From: Okapia johnstoni
Taxonomy: Eukaryota; Chordata; Mammalia; Artiodactyla; Giraffidae
Assembly: GCA_024291935.2 (NCBI GenBank)
Contig: CM044326.1
Span: 37,571,948 to 37,635,947, forward strand
Reading direction: 5' to 3'
DNA length: 64,000 bases
A model generated the notes under the pieces. That model did no database searches. It was not told the DNA's origin and worked only from the letters and a program-made list of their open reading frames with translations. Below are positions 11,601 to 21,467 of this stretch, piece after piece. The stretch's first letter is position 1. Each line of letters starts with the position of its first letter. The position numbers and the translations under genes were made by a program.

Positions 11601-12683
11601 ATAAAATATCATGATGAAGTAAATAAAGATTTTTTTGCTATAATAGCAAAATAGGAAAATGAAATGAGCTGGTATAAGCAAGATGCCTACTTGCTTCATC
11701 AATTCATCAATTCATAAAGGGTTCTTGACCAGATTATTACCAGAGGCTTTATGTCGGCCGTTCCCTCATCTGCACATCTGCCCCTAAAACCAGAAGGGAA
11801 CAGAATCAGTTCTTATCTCAACTTCCTGTCCACCCCATGCTGCTTCCAGAAGGTGAACCAAGAATCTGGGGGCCGCTCTCCAGCATGATTTCTGCAGCCA
11901 TCGCTGATCCCTGTTACAGCTGCTTCCGTACTTTCCGAAGGGTTAACTCCTGTTGGAATGAGAGAGAGCAGATGACCACAGAAATCGAACTCTCCAGACT
12001 TGGGCTGAAGTCGAGTTCCTGAAGCATGAGTCATCCAGGAACAATGAATAATGAAAATGGCTAATTTATAACTGGGCACATCCAAGCAAAGGGTGCGTGC
12101 GTGTGGGAGGAGTGGGTAAGGATAATTTTTCTCATTAACAATAGAACTGACTTGAGTGATTAATCTGCCACACAAATGTGCTGTTAGGATCATAAAAGCC
12201 ACCGTGCTGGACACTGGAGGACAGGTTCGAGCGGCTACCTGTGCCTGCCCATCAGCCTGGGACATTGACTGGCATTTCCCTCTCCATCAGTATCTCCTGG
12301 CCACTCAGAATTCCTAGGTTTCCCTCCTGACATCAGCTGGTTGGTACCTGGGCCCTAAGTAAGTGACTCTCTCCCTCTTTATTCCCCTTCTCCTTTCTTT
12401 TCTCTCCTTTCCTTTCTGTTTAACCTTTGATGTTTACGCATCTCTCTCTCTCACTGCCTCTCCGCCATCTTTTGTCTGTATTCTGCCTCTGCTTCTGCAA
12501 CATCTCAGATTTCCCTCCCTTGCTCCCTCATCTGTCTCTCTTCACTGCCTCTCAGCTTCTCCCCTCTTGCATTTCTTGTCATCTCCTTCTCTTGCCCTTT
12601 CTCCTTCTTACACTAGCCTTTGTTGGCACCCTCGGCATAAAATCAAGGCTCAGAACATTACAAGTGGAAGGACCTTCAGGGCA
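11601..12683. other. Unique sequence with a pyrimidine-rich tract
   Basis: 11601-12360 is non-repetitive to my eye and includes a perfect AP-1-type TGAGTCA near 12029. 12363-12630 is strongly CT-rich. Its two overlapping forward frames (12363-12830 and 12427-12834) are leucine/serine-rich products of composition, not recognisable proteins. Confidence 0.4.
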
Positions 12684-12850
12684 CAGCTTTTCAAACTTCA
12701 GCATGAACATAAACTACCCAGGGATGTTGTTAAGGAGCAGGGCTCTGCTCTGGCAGGTCTCAGCTGGGACCTGGGATTCTGCAGTTCTCAGAAGAGCTCA
12801 GGTAATGCTGATGCTTCAAGTCCCAGGTAGCTGACACTCTGAGTACCAAG
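12684..12850 (+). mobile_element. MER5A-like hAT MITE
   Basis: The left end CAGCTTTTCAAACTTCAGCA, the internal TGGGATTCTGCAGTTCTCAG and GGTAATGCTGATGCT, and the right end ACTCTGAGTACCAAGG follow the MER5A order. Flanking octamers do not match. Confidence 0.6.
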
Positions 12851-12889
12851 GTTTTCCGGGAGCCCTATGTCAAGTGCTTCACTGAACAG

Positions 12890-12990
12890 AGAAGGGGACC
12901 AAGCCCTAAAGGGAGAGAGACTTGTTCAGAGCTTGGATATTGGATGAGCAGCTGGCAGGATGGGAACTCAGTTAATCTCAGGGCCTGCTG
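12890..12990 (-). mobile_element. Possible MIR fragment
   Basis: GAGACTTGTTCAGAGCTTGG, then GGCAGGATGGGAACTCAG, follows the reversed MIR core. Weak. Confidence 0.35.
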
Positions 12991-13139
12991 TCTTTACTTG
13001 AGTCAATATGACAGAAAATACCCCTTTCTTTTTCTGACAGAAGAAGATAGAAGAAGAAGCTGGCTGATCGTTGATGTGTATTGGTTTTCATACCTACAGT
13101 TTATGGTGGAGGAAACTCTACTTTCCATTTTGAGGCAAG

Positions 13140-13265
13140 GTTTATGGTTTCAAAGAACAGATGTCTTGGACTTAGCTCTGGGTTTGAATCTCAGCACTAA
13201 TACATGTCATCTTTTTCCAATTGGTAAGTCATCTAATGTTTTGGGGCCTCAGTTTACATTTACAT
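13140..13265 (+). mobile_element. MIR fragment
   Basis: Forward MIR order: GGGTTTGAATCTCAGCACTA, GGTAAGTCATCTAATG, GCCTCAGTTTACATTTACA. Confidence 0.5.
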
Positions 13266-13300
13266 AAAAATTAGCATTTATTCTGAGTGATTTTGAGAAT

Positions 13301-13520
13301 AGTCTTCCAAGGTGGCTCAGTGGTAAAGAACCCGCTTTACCATTTACTAAATGCGGGAAACGGGTTCAATCCCTGGGTCGGGAATATCCCCTGAAGAAGG
13401 AAAAGGCAACCCGCTCCAGTATTCTTGCCTGGAGAATTCCACGGACAGGGGAGCCTGGCAGGCTACAGTCCATGGGGTCGCAAAAGAGTTGCACATGACT
13501 GAGCGACTAAACAACAACAA
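13301..13520 (+). mobile_element. Bov-tA SINE with perfect TSD
   Basis: SINE from AGTCTTCCAAGGTGGCTCAG to GAGCGACTAAACAACAACAA, with box B GGGTTCAATCCCTGGGTCGG. TTTTGAGAAT lies directly on both sides (13291-13300 and 13521-13530). A short extra stretch in the head (TTTACCATTTACTAAATG) separates the anticodon region from box B. Confidence 0.96.
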
Positions 13521-13530
13521 TTTTGAGAAT

Positions 13531-14091
13531 GAAGCTGCGAGTGATGTGCATAAAGTATCCAGCCCAGAGCTGGCCCTCACTAAAGTCATGCTCATCTCAA
13601 CCTTCTCCATCTTTACCCTCGAGTTTCAGACTAACAGTTCTCATTTTCAGTGTGAGCACTTGGCTTTCAGATGGAAACATAAGTGGGGTGATGTACCATC
13701 CTCCCCATCCTATTCTGGGGGCAGCACATGCCTGGTGTGCATTCAGCCTTTCATGAGTCATTAGTAGACAAGGAGCAGGAGAACCTTCTCAAATTAGGGG
13801 TTTGGGGTACAACAGACTAGTATTTAAGTCTCCAACTCCCTGAGTGGAGATCTTCAGGCCATGACCCACCACCCACTAGGTCCAAGTCAGCTTCTGACCA
13901 TGGTTTCTTATCATCACCTTTTCTCAAAACCCAAATGCAATGGCCACACCTTCCCTCCATCCACCTCCTGGGCTGCATACTGTAGCCCAGCTACAACCAC
14001 GATAGCAAGTAAAAGTCCAAAGATACGTTCACAGGGGAGTATAAAATGCTTTCCTTTGATACCCTCCATATGAATGGAAATGAACAATCCT
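13531..14091. other. Unassigned sequence
   Basis: No repeat family or exon recognised. Short overlapping frames only. Confidence 0.4.
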
Positions 14092-14102
14092 TGGTCTCTG
14101 TT

Positions 14103-15108
14103 TTTCATACTCTTCATGGGGTTCTCAAGGCAAGAATACTGAAGTGGTTTGCCATTCCCTTCTCCAGTGGACCACGTTTTGTCAGAACTCTCCGCCATGA
14201 CCCATCCATCTTGGGTGGCCCTACATGGCATGGCTCATAGTTTCATTCAGTTAGACAAGGCTGTGGTCCATGTGATCAGATTGGTTAGTTTTCTATGATT
14301 GTGGTTTTCAGTCTGTCTGCCCTCTGATGGATAAGGGTAAGAGGCTTATGGAAGCTTCCTGATGGAAGAGACTGACTGAGGGGGAAACTGGGTCTTTTTT
14401 TGATAGGCAGGGCCATGCTCAGTAAATCTTTTATCCAATTTTCTGTTGATGGGCAGGGTTGTGTTCCCTCCCTGTTATTTGACCTGAGGCCGAATGATGG
14501 TGAAGGTAATGAAAATAATGGGCACTGCATTGCTACACTCAGTGCCCCCAACCCTGCAGCAGCCACCACCGACTCCACTCCTCTGCCAGAGACTCCTGGA
14601 CACTCACAGGAAAGTCTGGGTCAGTCTCCTGTGGGGTCACTGCTCCTTTCTCCTGGGTCCTGGTGCACACAAGGTTCTGTTGGTGCCCTCCAAGAGTCTA
14701 TTTCCAAGTCCTGCATAAGTTCTGGTGGCTCTATGGTGGGGTTAATGGCAACCTTCTCCAAGAGTGCTTATGCCATACTCAGGTCTACGGCAAGGAGATC
14801 CAACCAGTCCACCCTAAAGGAAATCAGTCCTGAATGTTCATTGGAAGGACTGATGTTGAAGCTGAAACTCCAATACTTTGGCCACCTGATGTAAAAAACT
14901 GACTCATTTGAAAAGACCCTGATGCTGGGAAAGATTGAAGGCAGGAGGAGAAGGGGACGACAGAGGGTGAGATGGTTGGATGGCATCACCGACTCAATGG
15001 ACATGAGTTTGAGTAAACTCCGGGAGTTGATGATGGACAGGGAGGCCTGATGTGCTGCAGTCCATGGGGCCGCAAAGAGTCGGACACGACGCAGTGACTA
15101 AACTGAAC
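14103..15108 (+). mobile_element. 5'-inverted (twin-primed) BovB
   Basis: One insertion in two parts. 14103-14785 is the BovB 5' region in reverse orientation: at its left end the reversed ATG-proximal sequence TTCATACTCTTCATGGGGTT, later GTGCCCCCAACCCTGCAGCA. 14786-15108 is the BovB 3' end in forward orientation, ending CTAAACTGAACTG. A perfect 11-bp TSD, TGGTCTCTGTT, flanks the whole unit (14092-14102 and 15109-15119), so both parts arrived together. The middle of the ORF, including the RT core, is absent. The 164-codon open frame at 14400-14894 is antisense shadow of the inverted part. Confidence 0.85.
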
Positions 15109-15119
15109 TGGTCTCTGTT

Positions 15120-15672
15120 AATTAATTTTGCTGTTGTTACAAAGAGATTTCAATTTCACTCCTTTTCACCACCTCTCTCTTTTTTCCTTTCCTTTTTTCC
15201 CCAATCAATACAAGTTTAACTTCATTTCTTCAGGACAAATAACTTGTCCCTTTTAGTCAAACTCCTACAGTGCCAGATGACACCAGCCAATTAAGAAAAC
15301 TGCAAGACTGTTGGCAGTTTTTAGGGTTTCCAGGGGGAAGGAAGGTAGATGTTTTATTTTTATGCTCAAACTTAAAAGTCACAGGGACTTTGAGTCTGAA
15401 GGTCTTTTGTCCCTCTCAACAGAGCACAGTATCTCACAGTGCCATTTCCCCAGGGTGACCTGGGGAAGATTTTTCTTGAACAGCCTGAAAACCAGAGTGA
15501 GTGAGGCTGAAAGATCCTGCAAAACATCAACTGAGCTTTATTCTGGACTTTATTCTGGGCTCAGATTGGCTGTGTTATTTGTTGGAAATGTGACACAAGG
15601 AAGTCATTCTTCCCGCAAGTTTCACTGTCCTCAAATGAAAAGTGGGGTTGACAGTTCTTATCTCCTGACAAA
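15120..15672. other. Unassigned sequence
   Basis: Non-repetitive to my eye. A forward open frame of 137 codons (15311-15724) shows no domain and runs into the Tigger-like element, so it is not a gene candidate. Confidence 0.4.
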
Positions 15673-15880
15673 CAGTAAGTCCCGTACATACAAGCTTTCA
15701 AGTTGTAAACTTTCAAAGATGTGAATGTGTGTTCACATGTCCCATCATGTAAGTTAGTTCATGTATCTGGTGTACACTGTCCCATGCATGCATCCTCTAC
15801 AAGAGGTTGTGCTTTTGTGTACTTTGCTGTACAGAATTGTATAGAGTCCAGTAGTATAATATTTTTCTTTTAAGCCCAGG

Positions 15881-15950
15881 ATGTCCCGAAGCAAGCATAA
15901 AAGTAGAGCTGATGGAACCGGTACAACTATACTTTTCAAGAAATGTGTGT
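15881..15950 (+). pseudogene. Tigger transposase N-terminal remnant
   Basis: About 23 codons from ATG, rich in Arg, Lys and Ser as in Tigger transposase N-termini, ending where the Bov-tA is inserted. No DDE catalytic region remains, so it cannot be functional. Confidence 0.6.
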
Positions 15951-16160
15951 GTGTTTGTGTGCACATGTGCATGTGCACATGCTCAGTCGTGTCTGACTCT
16001 TTTGAAACCCTGTGGATTGCAGCCCACTAAGCTCCTCTGTCCATGGAATTTTACTGGCAGGAGTACTAGTGTGGGTTGCCATTTCCTACTCCAGGGGCTC
16101 TTCCTGATCAAACATAGGTCTCTTGCATCTTCCGCATTGGTAGGCAGATTCTTTGCCACA
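15951..16160 (-). mobile_element. Bov-tA SINE inside the Tigger-like element
   Basis: Reversed SINE: a GT-rich tail, GCTCAGTCGTGTCTGACTCT, then CATTGGTAGGCAGATTCTTT. The flanks TTTCAAG (15944-15950) and TTTCAAG (16161-16167) form a 7-bp TSD. Confidence 0.92.
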
Positions 16161-16385
16161 TTTCAAGGTACTGTACTATAAAATGAAAAGTGCTTCCTTT
16201 ATTTTTTCTTTGTTTTTTTTAATCTATTACTTGTGTGAAAAGCATTATAATGTTATTACTATATGGTACTTTATAGCTGATTGTGTTAATTGGGTACCTA
16301 GGCAAACTTTGTTGGACTTAGGAACAAATTAGACTTATGAATGCGCTCTCAGAATGGAACTCATTTGTACGTAGGGGACTTACCA

Positions 16386-17439
16386 TAGTTTCAAGGGTGA
16401 TTGGACTGTGTGTATTTCTCATGCCTAACACAGTGTCTGGCAGAGAGAGATGCATTCTTCATGCCTACATGCTTCCTGCAGCCCCTGCTTCCAGTCCTCA
16501 TGGCATCTTTTCTGAGCTCAGTGAGACCAGGCTTGTACACATGACCCTGATCTATGACTTGCACCAAGAAAGCTCCGGCCCAAATGATTTTAGTGTATGT
16601 GTGTGTGGTTTTTGTTGCTTTTGCTTTGTTGTCTTATTTTTATGACATCTACCATATAGCTGAATATGTTTACATTCTGATTTCAGAAAGCAGGAAAGGT
16701 AAGATGTTCACTTAAATGTAATTACAGGCCACAGAGTATGATTAAAACAGACGGTTTTTGAAAATTATGTTGTATGTGGTTTTTTCCTTTCCTTTTTCTT
16801 AAAAAGAAAAATCAACAATATAATTTTGCTGGCTTTCTTTTCCTGAGTCTCTTCTCTCCACTTGGATTTCTTTCTCTCTCTTCTTCTTTGAATTCCTTTC
16901 TGCCTTCCTTTCTTATTTTCTAAAAGGTTCTGGGTTGTTGCCAGTTATTATTACAAGCTGCATGCTTTGGCTTTGAGCCAAGATGTTGATAGTTAAGCAT
17001 GAAGCCAGAATGGATGGTTTCTCTCGTGTCTTCTCCTCACATACTGTCCCCCTTTGCAGCTGGTGGGAAGGGGAGTGAGCAAGCTCTTCTGCCGTCCAGA
17101 TTTCGCAAATGTGCTCAGATCGCTGATTGATGGGAGAGCAGGGTCATATTAGGGATACAAGAGGCAAGATCATTGTAAAAATTTAGTGCAAAGGTTTTTA
17201 GGGTCATTTCTTCTTTATTATTTATTTTGGGAATTAAGTTAACCATCTTAATTGGGGTCCGACAGAGTTGTAAGGTTTATCCTTGGTGTTTAGTGGTTTC
17301 AATGTGGGATATATTACTTGAAGACCTATCAGTTTCAGGGGAAAGGGAAACAGAAATGTTAGGGGAAAAAAATCACCAATCTTTGCACTCACTGAAAGTT
17401 ACACCTTCACGTTCAGAGAGAGGAGCTGTCGAAACAAAA
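16386..17439. other. Unassigned sequence
   Basis: No repeat or exon recognised. Contains T-rich and CT-rich stretches around 16780-16930. Confidence 0.4.
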
Positions 17440-17815
17440 ATGCCAAGAAGGGGGCAGGAATTTCCTTCAGCTTCTGTAGTAAATTACCACACCTTTAGAG
17501 GTTCCAAACAACATGCATTTATTGTTATTGACTATATAATATATTTCTTATCTTATTATCTGAAAGTCAGAATTCCTGAAATCAAGGCATCAGCATTTCA
17601 TTCCTTCTGGGAATGTTTAGGGAGCATGTATCTCTTGTCCCTTCCAGCTTCTAGAGATCGCCTGCCTTCCTTGGCTTGTGGCCCCTCCCAGCAATGATAT
17701 TACTCTGGCCACCTCCGTATCACACCTGTCCCTCTGCTTCCTTGCTCATACCACCTGGTTCTTCCTCTGACGCCCCTGCTTCCCTTCTTATAAGAACTGT
17801 TGTCACTAAATTGGG
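17440..17815 (-). mobile_element. LTR relict, MaLR-like
   Basis: Reversed LTR-like order: TGTAGTAAATTACCACACC, ACAACATGCATTTATTGTTA, TCCTGAAATCAAGGCATCAG, TTCCTTGGCTTGTGGCCC and CTTCTTATAAGAACTG. Strongly diverged; subfamily unresolved. Confidence 0.55.
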
Positions 17816-18459
17816 CTTACTTAGAAAATTCAGAATTCTCTTTTAATTCTTAATCTTCTTAATTTAATCTCAAGGTTCTTAATTTAATCTTAACTGCAAA
17901 GTCCCATTTGCTGTGTCAAGTACCATATTCCCATATTCCCAGGTTTAGGATGTGAACCTCTTTGAGGAGGGATACCACTCTGTTTACCTGGAGGGGTTTT
18001 CCTGCTTCTCCCTTTCCTCTGATAAGTCCTGGAAGGCCCAGAATGTGAAATCCCAGATGGCTACCATCCTGGAGAAGTTATTCTATCCTTTAATTTAGTT
18101 GAAAGGGATCCTGGTGGACATTCAGGGTTTGGTTTTTCCACTTCATACTCTATTGTTGAAGTCTAGGCCTTAAATCTGCTCATGGAAACCAAGGCACAGG
18201 TGTCAGGACCTGGAGGAGCCCATCTCACCCCCATCCTCAGCTGCACAAGTCGAGGGGATACCTTCCTCCTCCATTGCTCACTTTGCTTCCTCTCTATCTC
18301 CCCAACATCAGCTCCTTCTGAACTCACGCACATTGATGCTGACACTATGGAACAACCAGACACACTCCATGCAAACCTCTGAAATGAACTTAAGCCAAAA
18401 AATAAAAATACCTAGAGACTGATTCCAAACTACTCCTGGGCATCTTGAGATTTGCTCTT
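17816..18459. other. Unassigned sequence
   Basis: Contains a small direct repeat (TTCTTAATTTAATCT twice around 17863-17891) and otherwise nothing I recognise. Confidence 0.4.
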
Positions 18460-18469
18460 CCCCATGACA

Positions 18470-19612
18470 TTGTTGTAGTCATTGTTCAGTCACTAAGTCC
18501 TGCCCAACTTTTTCTGACCCTGTGGACTGTAGCATGCCAAGTTTGTTTGTCCTTCACTATCTCCCAGGGTTTCAGTTCAGTTCAGTCTCTTGGTCATGTC
18601 CGACTATTTGCACCCTCTCGGACTGCAGAAACACCAGGCTTCCCTGTCCTTCACCAATTCCCATACCTTGCTCAAACTCATGTTCATCAAGTCGGTGATG
18701 CCATCCAACCATCTCATCCTCTGTCATCCCCTTCTCTTCCCGCCTTCGATCTTTCCCAGCATCAGGGTCTTTTCCAATGAGTCAGTTCTTCACATCAGGT
18801 GGCCAAAGTATTGGAGTTTCAGCTTCAGCATCATCAGTCCTTGAATGAATATTCAGGACTGATTTCCTTTAGGACTGACTGATTTGATCTCCTTGCAGTC
18901 CAAGGGACTCTCAAGAGTCTTCTCCAACACCACAGTTCAAAAGCATCAATTCTTCGGTGCTCAGCTTTCTTTAGAGTCCATCTCTCACATCCACACATGA
19001 CTACTAGAAAAACCATAGCTTTGACTAGACAGACCTTTGTTGGCAAAGTAATGTTTCAGCTTTTTAATATGCTGTTTAGGTTGGTCATAGCTTTTCTTCC
19101 AAGGAGCTTGCTCAAATGCATATCCATTGAGTCAGTGATACTATTTGACCGTCTCATCCTCTGCTGCCCCCTTCTCCTTTTGCCTTGAGTCTTTTCTAGC
19201 ATCAGGGTCTTCTCCAATGAGTTGGCTCTTCACATCAGGTGGCCAAAGTATTAGAACTTCAACTTCAGCATCAGTCCTTCCAGTGAACATTCAGAGTTGA
19301 TTTACTTAAGGATTGACTGGTTTAATCTCCTTGCTGTCAAAGGGATTCACAAGAGTCTTCTCCAGCACCACAGTTCAAAAGCATCAATTCTTTGGTGTTC
19401 AGCCTCCTTTATGGTCCAACTCTCACATCTGTACATGACTACTGGAAAAACCGTAGCATTGACTGTATGGACTTCTGTCAGGAAAGTGATGCCTCTGCTT
19501 TTTATTACACTGTCTAGATTCGTCATAGCTTTCCTTCCAAAGAGTAAGTATCTTTTAATTCTATGACCGCAGTCACCATCTGTAGTGATTTTGGAGCCTA
19601 AGAAAATAAAAT
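18470..19612 (-). mobile_element. BovB LINE (outer copy of a nested pair)
   Basis: Reverse-strand BovB 3' end in two pieces, 18470-18568 and 19105-19612, together about 600 bases of tail and C-terminal RT frame. Flanks CCCCATGACA (18460-18469) and CCCCATAACA (19613-19622) form a 9/10 TSD. A second BovB interrupts it. The outer copy is more diverged than the inner one, as expected for the older insertion. Confidence 0.88.
18569..19104 (-). mobile_element. BovB LINE inserted into BovB
   Basis: Starts with a fresh reversed tail (CAGTTCAGTTCAGTCTCTTG) and runs about 535 bases to TTCTTCCAAGGAG, where the outer copy resumes at its CTTGCTCAAATGC block. Same strand as its host. The TSD is too decayed to define exactly. 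Confidence 0.88.
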
Positions 19613-19622
19613 CCCCATAACA

Positions 19623-21072
19623 CACCAGCGGGCTGAAAGAAAAGTGGAAGAGTCCTCAAAACTCAACCCTTCCCACATTCTTTCTCCCCTTGCCGTTGTG
19701 TTACCAGTTTCCACAGAGATCAGCTCCTTATACTCCATTCCTTTTAGTAGATGATTTTACAAAAGCTTAAAATGAAATTGTATAGAAATCATATAGAGAA
19801 ATCCAGAACATTACACATATGGGGCATTCATATCTTAACCTGGTTCAAAACATGTGACACAATCTCAATCATGCTGGATGTTTAAGCAACATTTTATGAA
19901 AAAGTGAGCAAATTAATACATTAACAATTCAAAGAAAATACAATAAAATCAGGGTAACAAAAAAAAAAAAGAAAGAATAAGAAGAAAATAACACTCGGTC
20001 TTGCCAGAGATGAAAGAGTTAGATCCCCAAGGTTAAGAAATAGAGAACATGTAGAAATGTGTTTGTTTCCTATATAGACTCGATATTATGCCTTCGCAAT
20101 AACCTTTGCTCGACACAGATATTAAAACTTCATGGCTTGAATGTGTTTTTGTACAACTGAATAAACAGAAGAATATTATTTATAATACTCCCCAGAGGAA
20201 AGGCTTAATATCTCTTCATTATTAAGGATATGTGACTTAAATTATTTTTTCAGGTCTCCAAACGGACAAGATTGCTGGTTTTGCCGACATTCATGGGTGT
20301 TAGAATATGACGCTGAAGCAATAGCTGACTCTTGGAAAGAAAATGGCAGATTTTTGGTTTTTCTTTTTTTTTTTTTCCCTGAAAATTTGCTTTTGTGGTA
20401 AGAAAAATTCAGTGATCGTTTTGAGGCATTTTTGTTTGCTGTGACTTTAAAGTGACCAAAGGAATGAGCGAGGCTGTCCTTGGAGGGAACACAAGAGGCA
20501 GACCTGGGGCTCTGTGCCAAGCACTGAAGGAGGAAGAACAAAGGCTGGACAGGGGAGTGGCTCCAGCAAGGACAGGAGGGTAATGCCCCGTGGGTGTTGG
20601 TCTGGGTTGAGGACTGGCGCATGGTAAGATGAACATGTTCAACATGATACACTGAACTGACCATTTGGGTATTAATTAAACTCACAATTCCTCAGCTCTT
20701 ACAGGGAGAACTGGGAGCTAAGATTAAAGATGTGTAATTTGTCAATTGCTCATGATTGATGTAAAACTATTCAATATAATCCATTACAAAAGCATACACT
20801 TGATCCCCAACATGTAGAATCCATGTTTCAGATATTTTCAAGTCTTAAATGGGGAGATGCATCCCAAGTTATTTTTATTATCAAGAGGTCCCAGGAGAAC
20901 ACGTTTCAGGCTCCTGTTGAATTTGGATCAGCTCTCCACCCACACTCAGAGCTTCTGTGTTTCTTTGTGCACACACAAAATCTCTTGTGTGAATCTCTAA
21001 TCTTAAATCTTATAATTGAGGTAGGGGTCCTCATTCCAATTTTTTTTTCTTTTTTAAAATGATTTTAAAGTG
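19623..21072. other. Unassigned sequence
   Basis: AT-rich DNA with a T-run near 20366-20378. A minus-strand frame of 147 codons (20242-20685) has no recognisable domain. No repeat family called. Confidence 0.4.
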
Positions 21073-21081
21073 GCATATTTT

Positions 21082-21337
21082 CGTTGCTGATTGTCGCTAT
21101 TGTTCAGTCGCCCAGTCGTGTCCAACTCTTTTCAACACTATGGCTTGCCTCATGCCAAGACCCCTTCACGGATCACTGCCTTGTCATGGTGAAGGGGCTT
21201 GTATAACTCACTGAAGCTATGAGCCATGCCTTACAGGACCATGACAGAGAGTTCTGACAAAACGTGACCCACTGGAGGAGGGAATGGCAAACCACCCCAG
21301 TATACTTGCCGTGAGAACCTCATGAACTGTATAAAAA
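21082..21337 (-). mobile_element. Short 5'-inverted (twin-primed) BovB
   Basis: 21082-21145 is the reversed BovB tail (TTGTTCAGTCGCCCAGTCGT). 21146-21337 is forward-oriented BovB 5' region (GGATCACTGCCTTGTCATGG, then GAATGGCAAACCACCCCAG), ending at CATGAACTGTATAAAAA. GCATATTTT flanks the unit (21073-21081 and 21338-21346). On the minus strand this is an inverted 5' part followed by the 3' tail. Confidence 0.8.
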
Positions 21338-21346
21338 GCATATTTT

Positions 21347-21467
21347 ATTTATTTGTCTATTCGTCTCGCTGCGTGGCAGGCAGGAATCTAGTTCTCCAAT
21401 CAAGGATTGAACCTGCATACCCGCGGCGAAGTGTGGTGTCCCAGCCACTGGACTGTGAGGGAAGTCC
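21347..21467 (-). mobile_element. CHR-type tRNA SINE
   Basis: Reversed CHR: TATTTATTT-like tail, CTCGCTGCGTGGC, reversed box-B region AATCAAGGATTGAACCTGCA, and the end CCACTGGACTGTGAGGGAAG. The BovB to its left landed at its A/T-rich tail. Confidence 0.8.

Larger units (their letters stand above)
15673..16385 (+). mobile_element. Tigger-like (pogo) DNA transposon, split by a SINE
   Basis: Inverted ends match: left CAGTAAGTCCCGTACATACA, right TTGTACGTAGGGGACTTACC. Internal text fits a shortened Tigger: CTTTCAAAGATGTGAATGTG after the left end, and a start codon at 15881 opening MSRSKHKSRADGTGTT, like a Tigger transposase N-terminus. On the far side GTTGGACTTAGGAACAAATT precedes the right end. 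Most of the transposase is missing, and a Bov-tA lies at 15951-16160. The right flank is TA, the usual Tigger target; the left has decayed to AA. Confidence 0.8.

Noticed and set aside
11813..12265. Minus-strand open frame of 150 codons
   Set aside because: No domain or repeat identity, no start context or exon structure. Kept as unassigned DNA.
12363..12834. Two forward frames of 155 and 135 codons resembling hydrophobic proteins
   Set aside because: They come from a CT-rich tract read in two frames; leucine and serine richness follows from base composition.
14400..14894. Forward open frame of 164 codons
   Set aside because: It is the antisense of the inverted BovB 5' region running into the forward BovB tail across the twin-priming junction, so not a gene.
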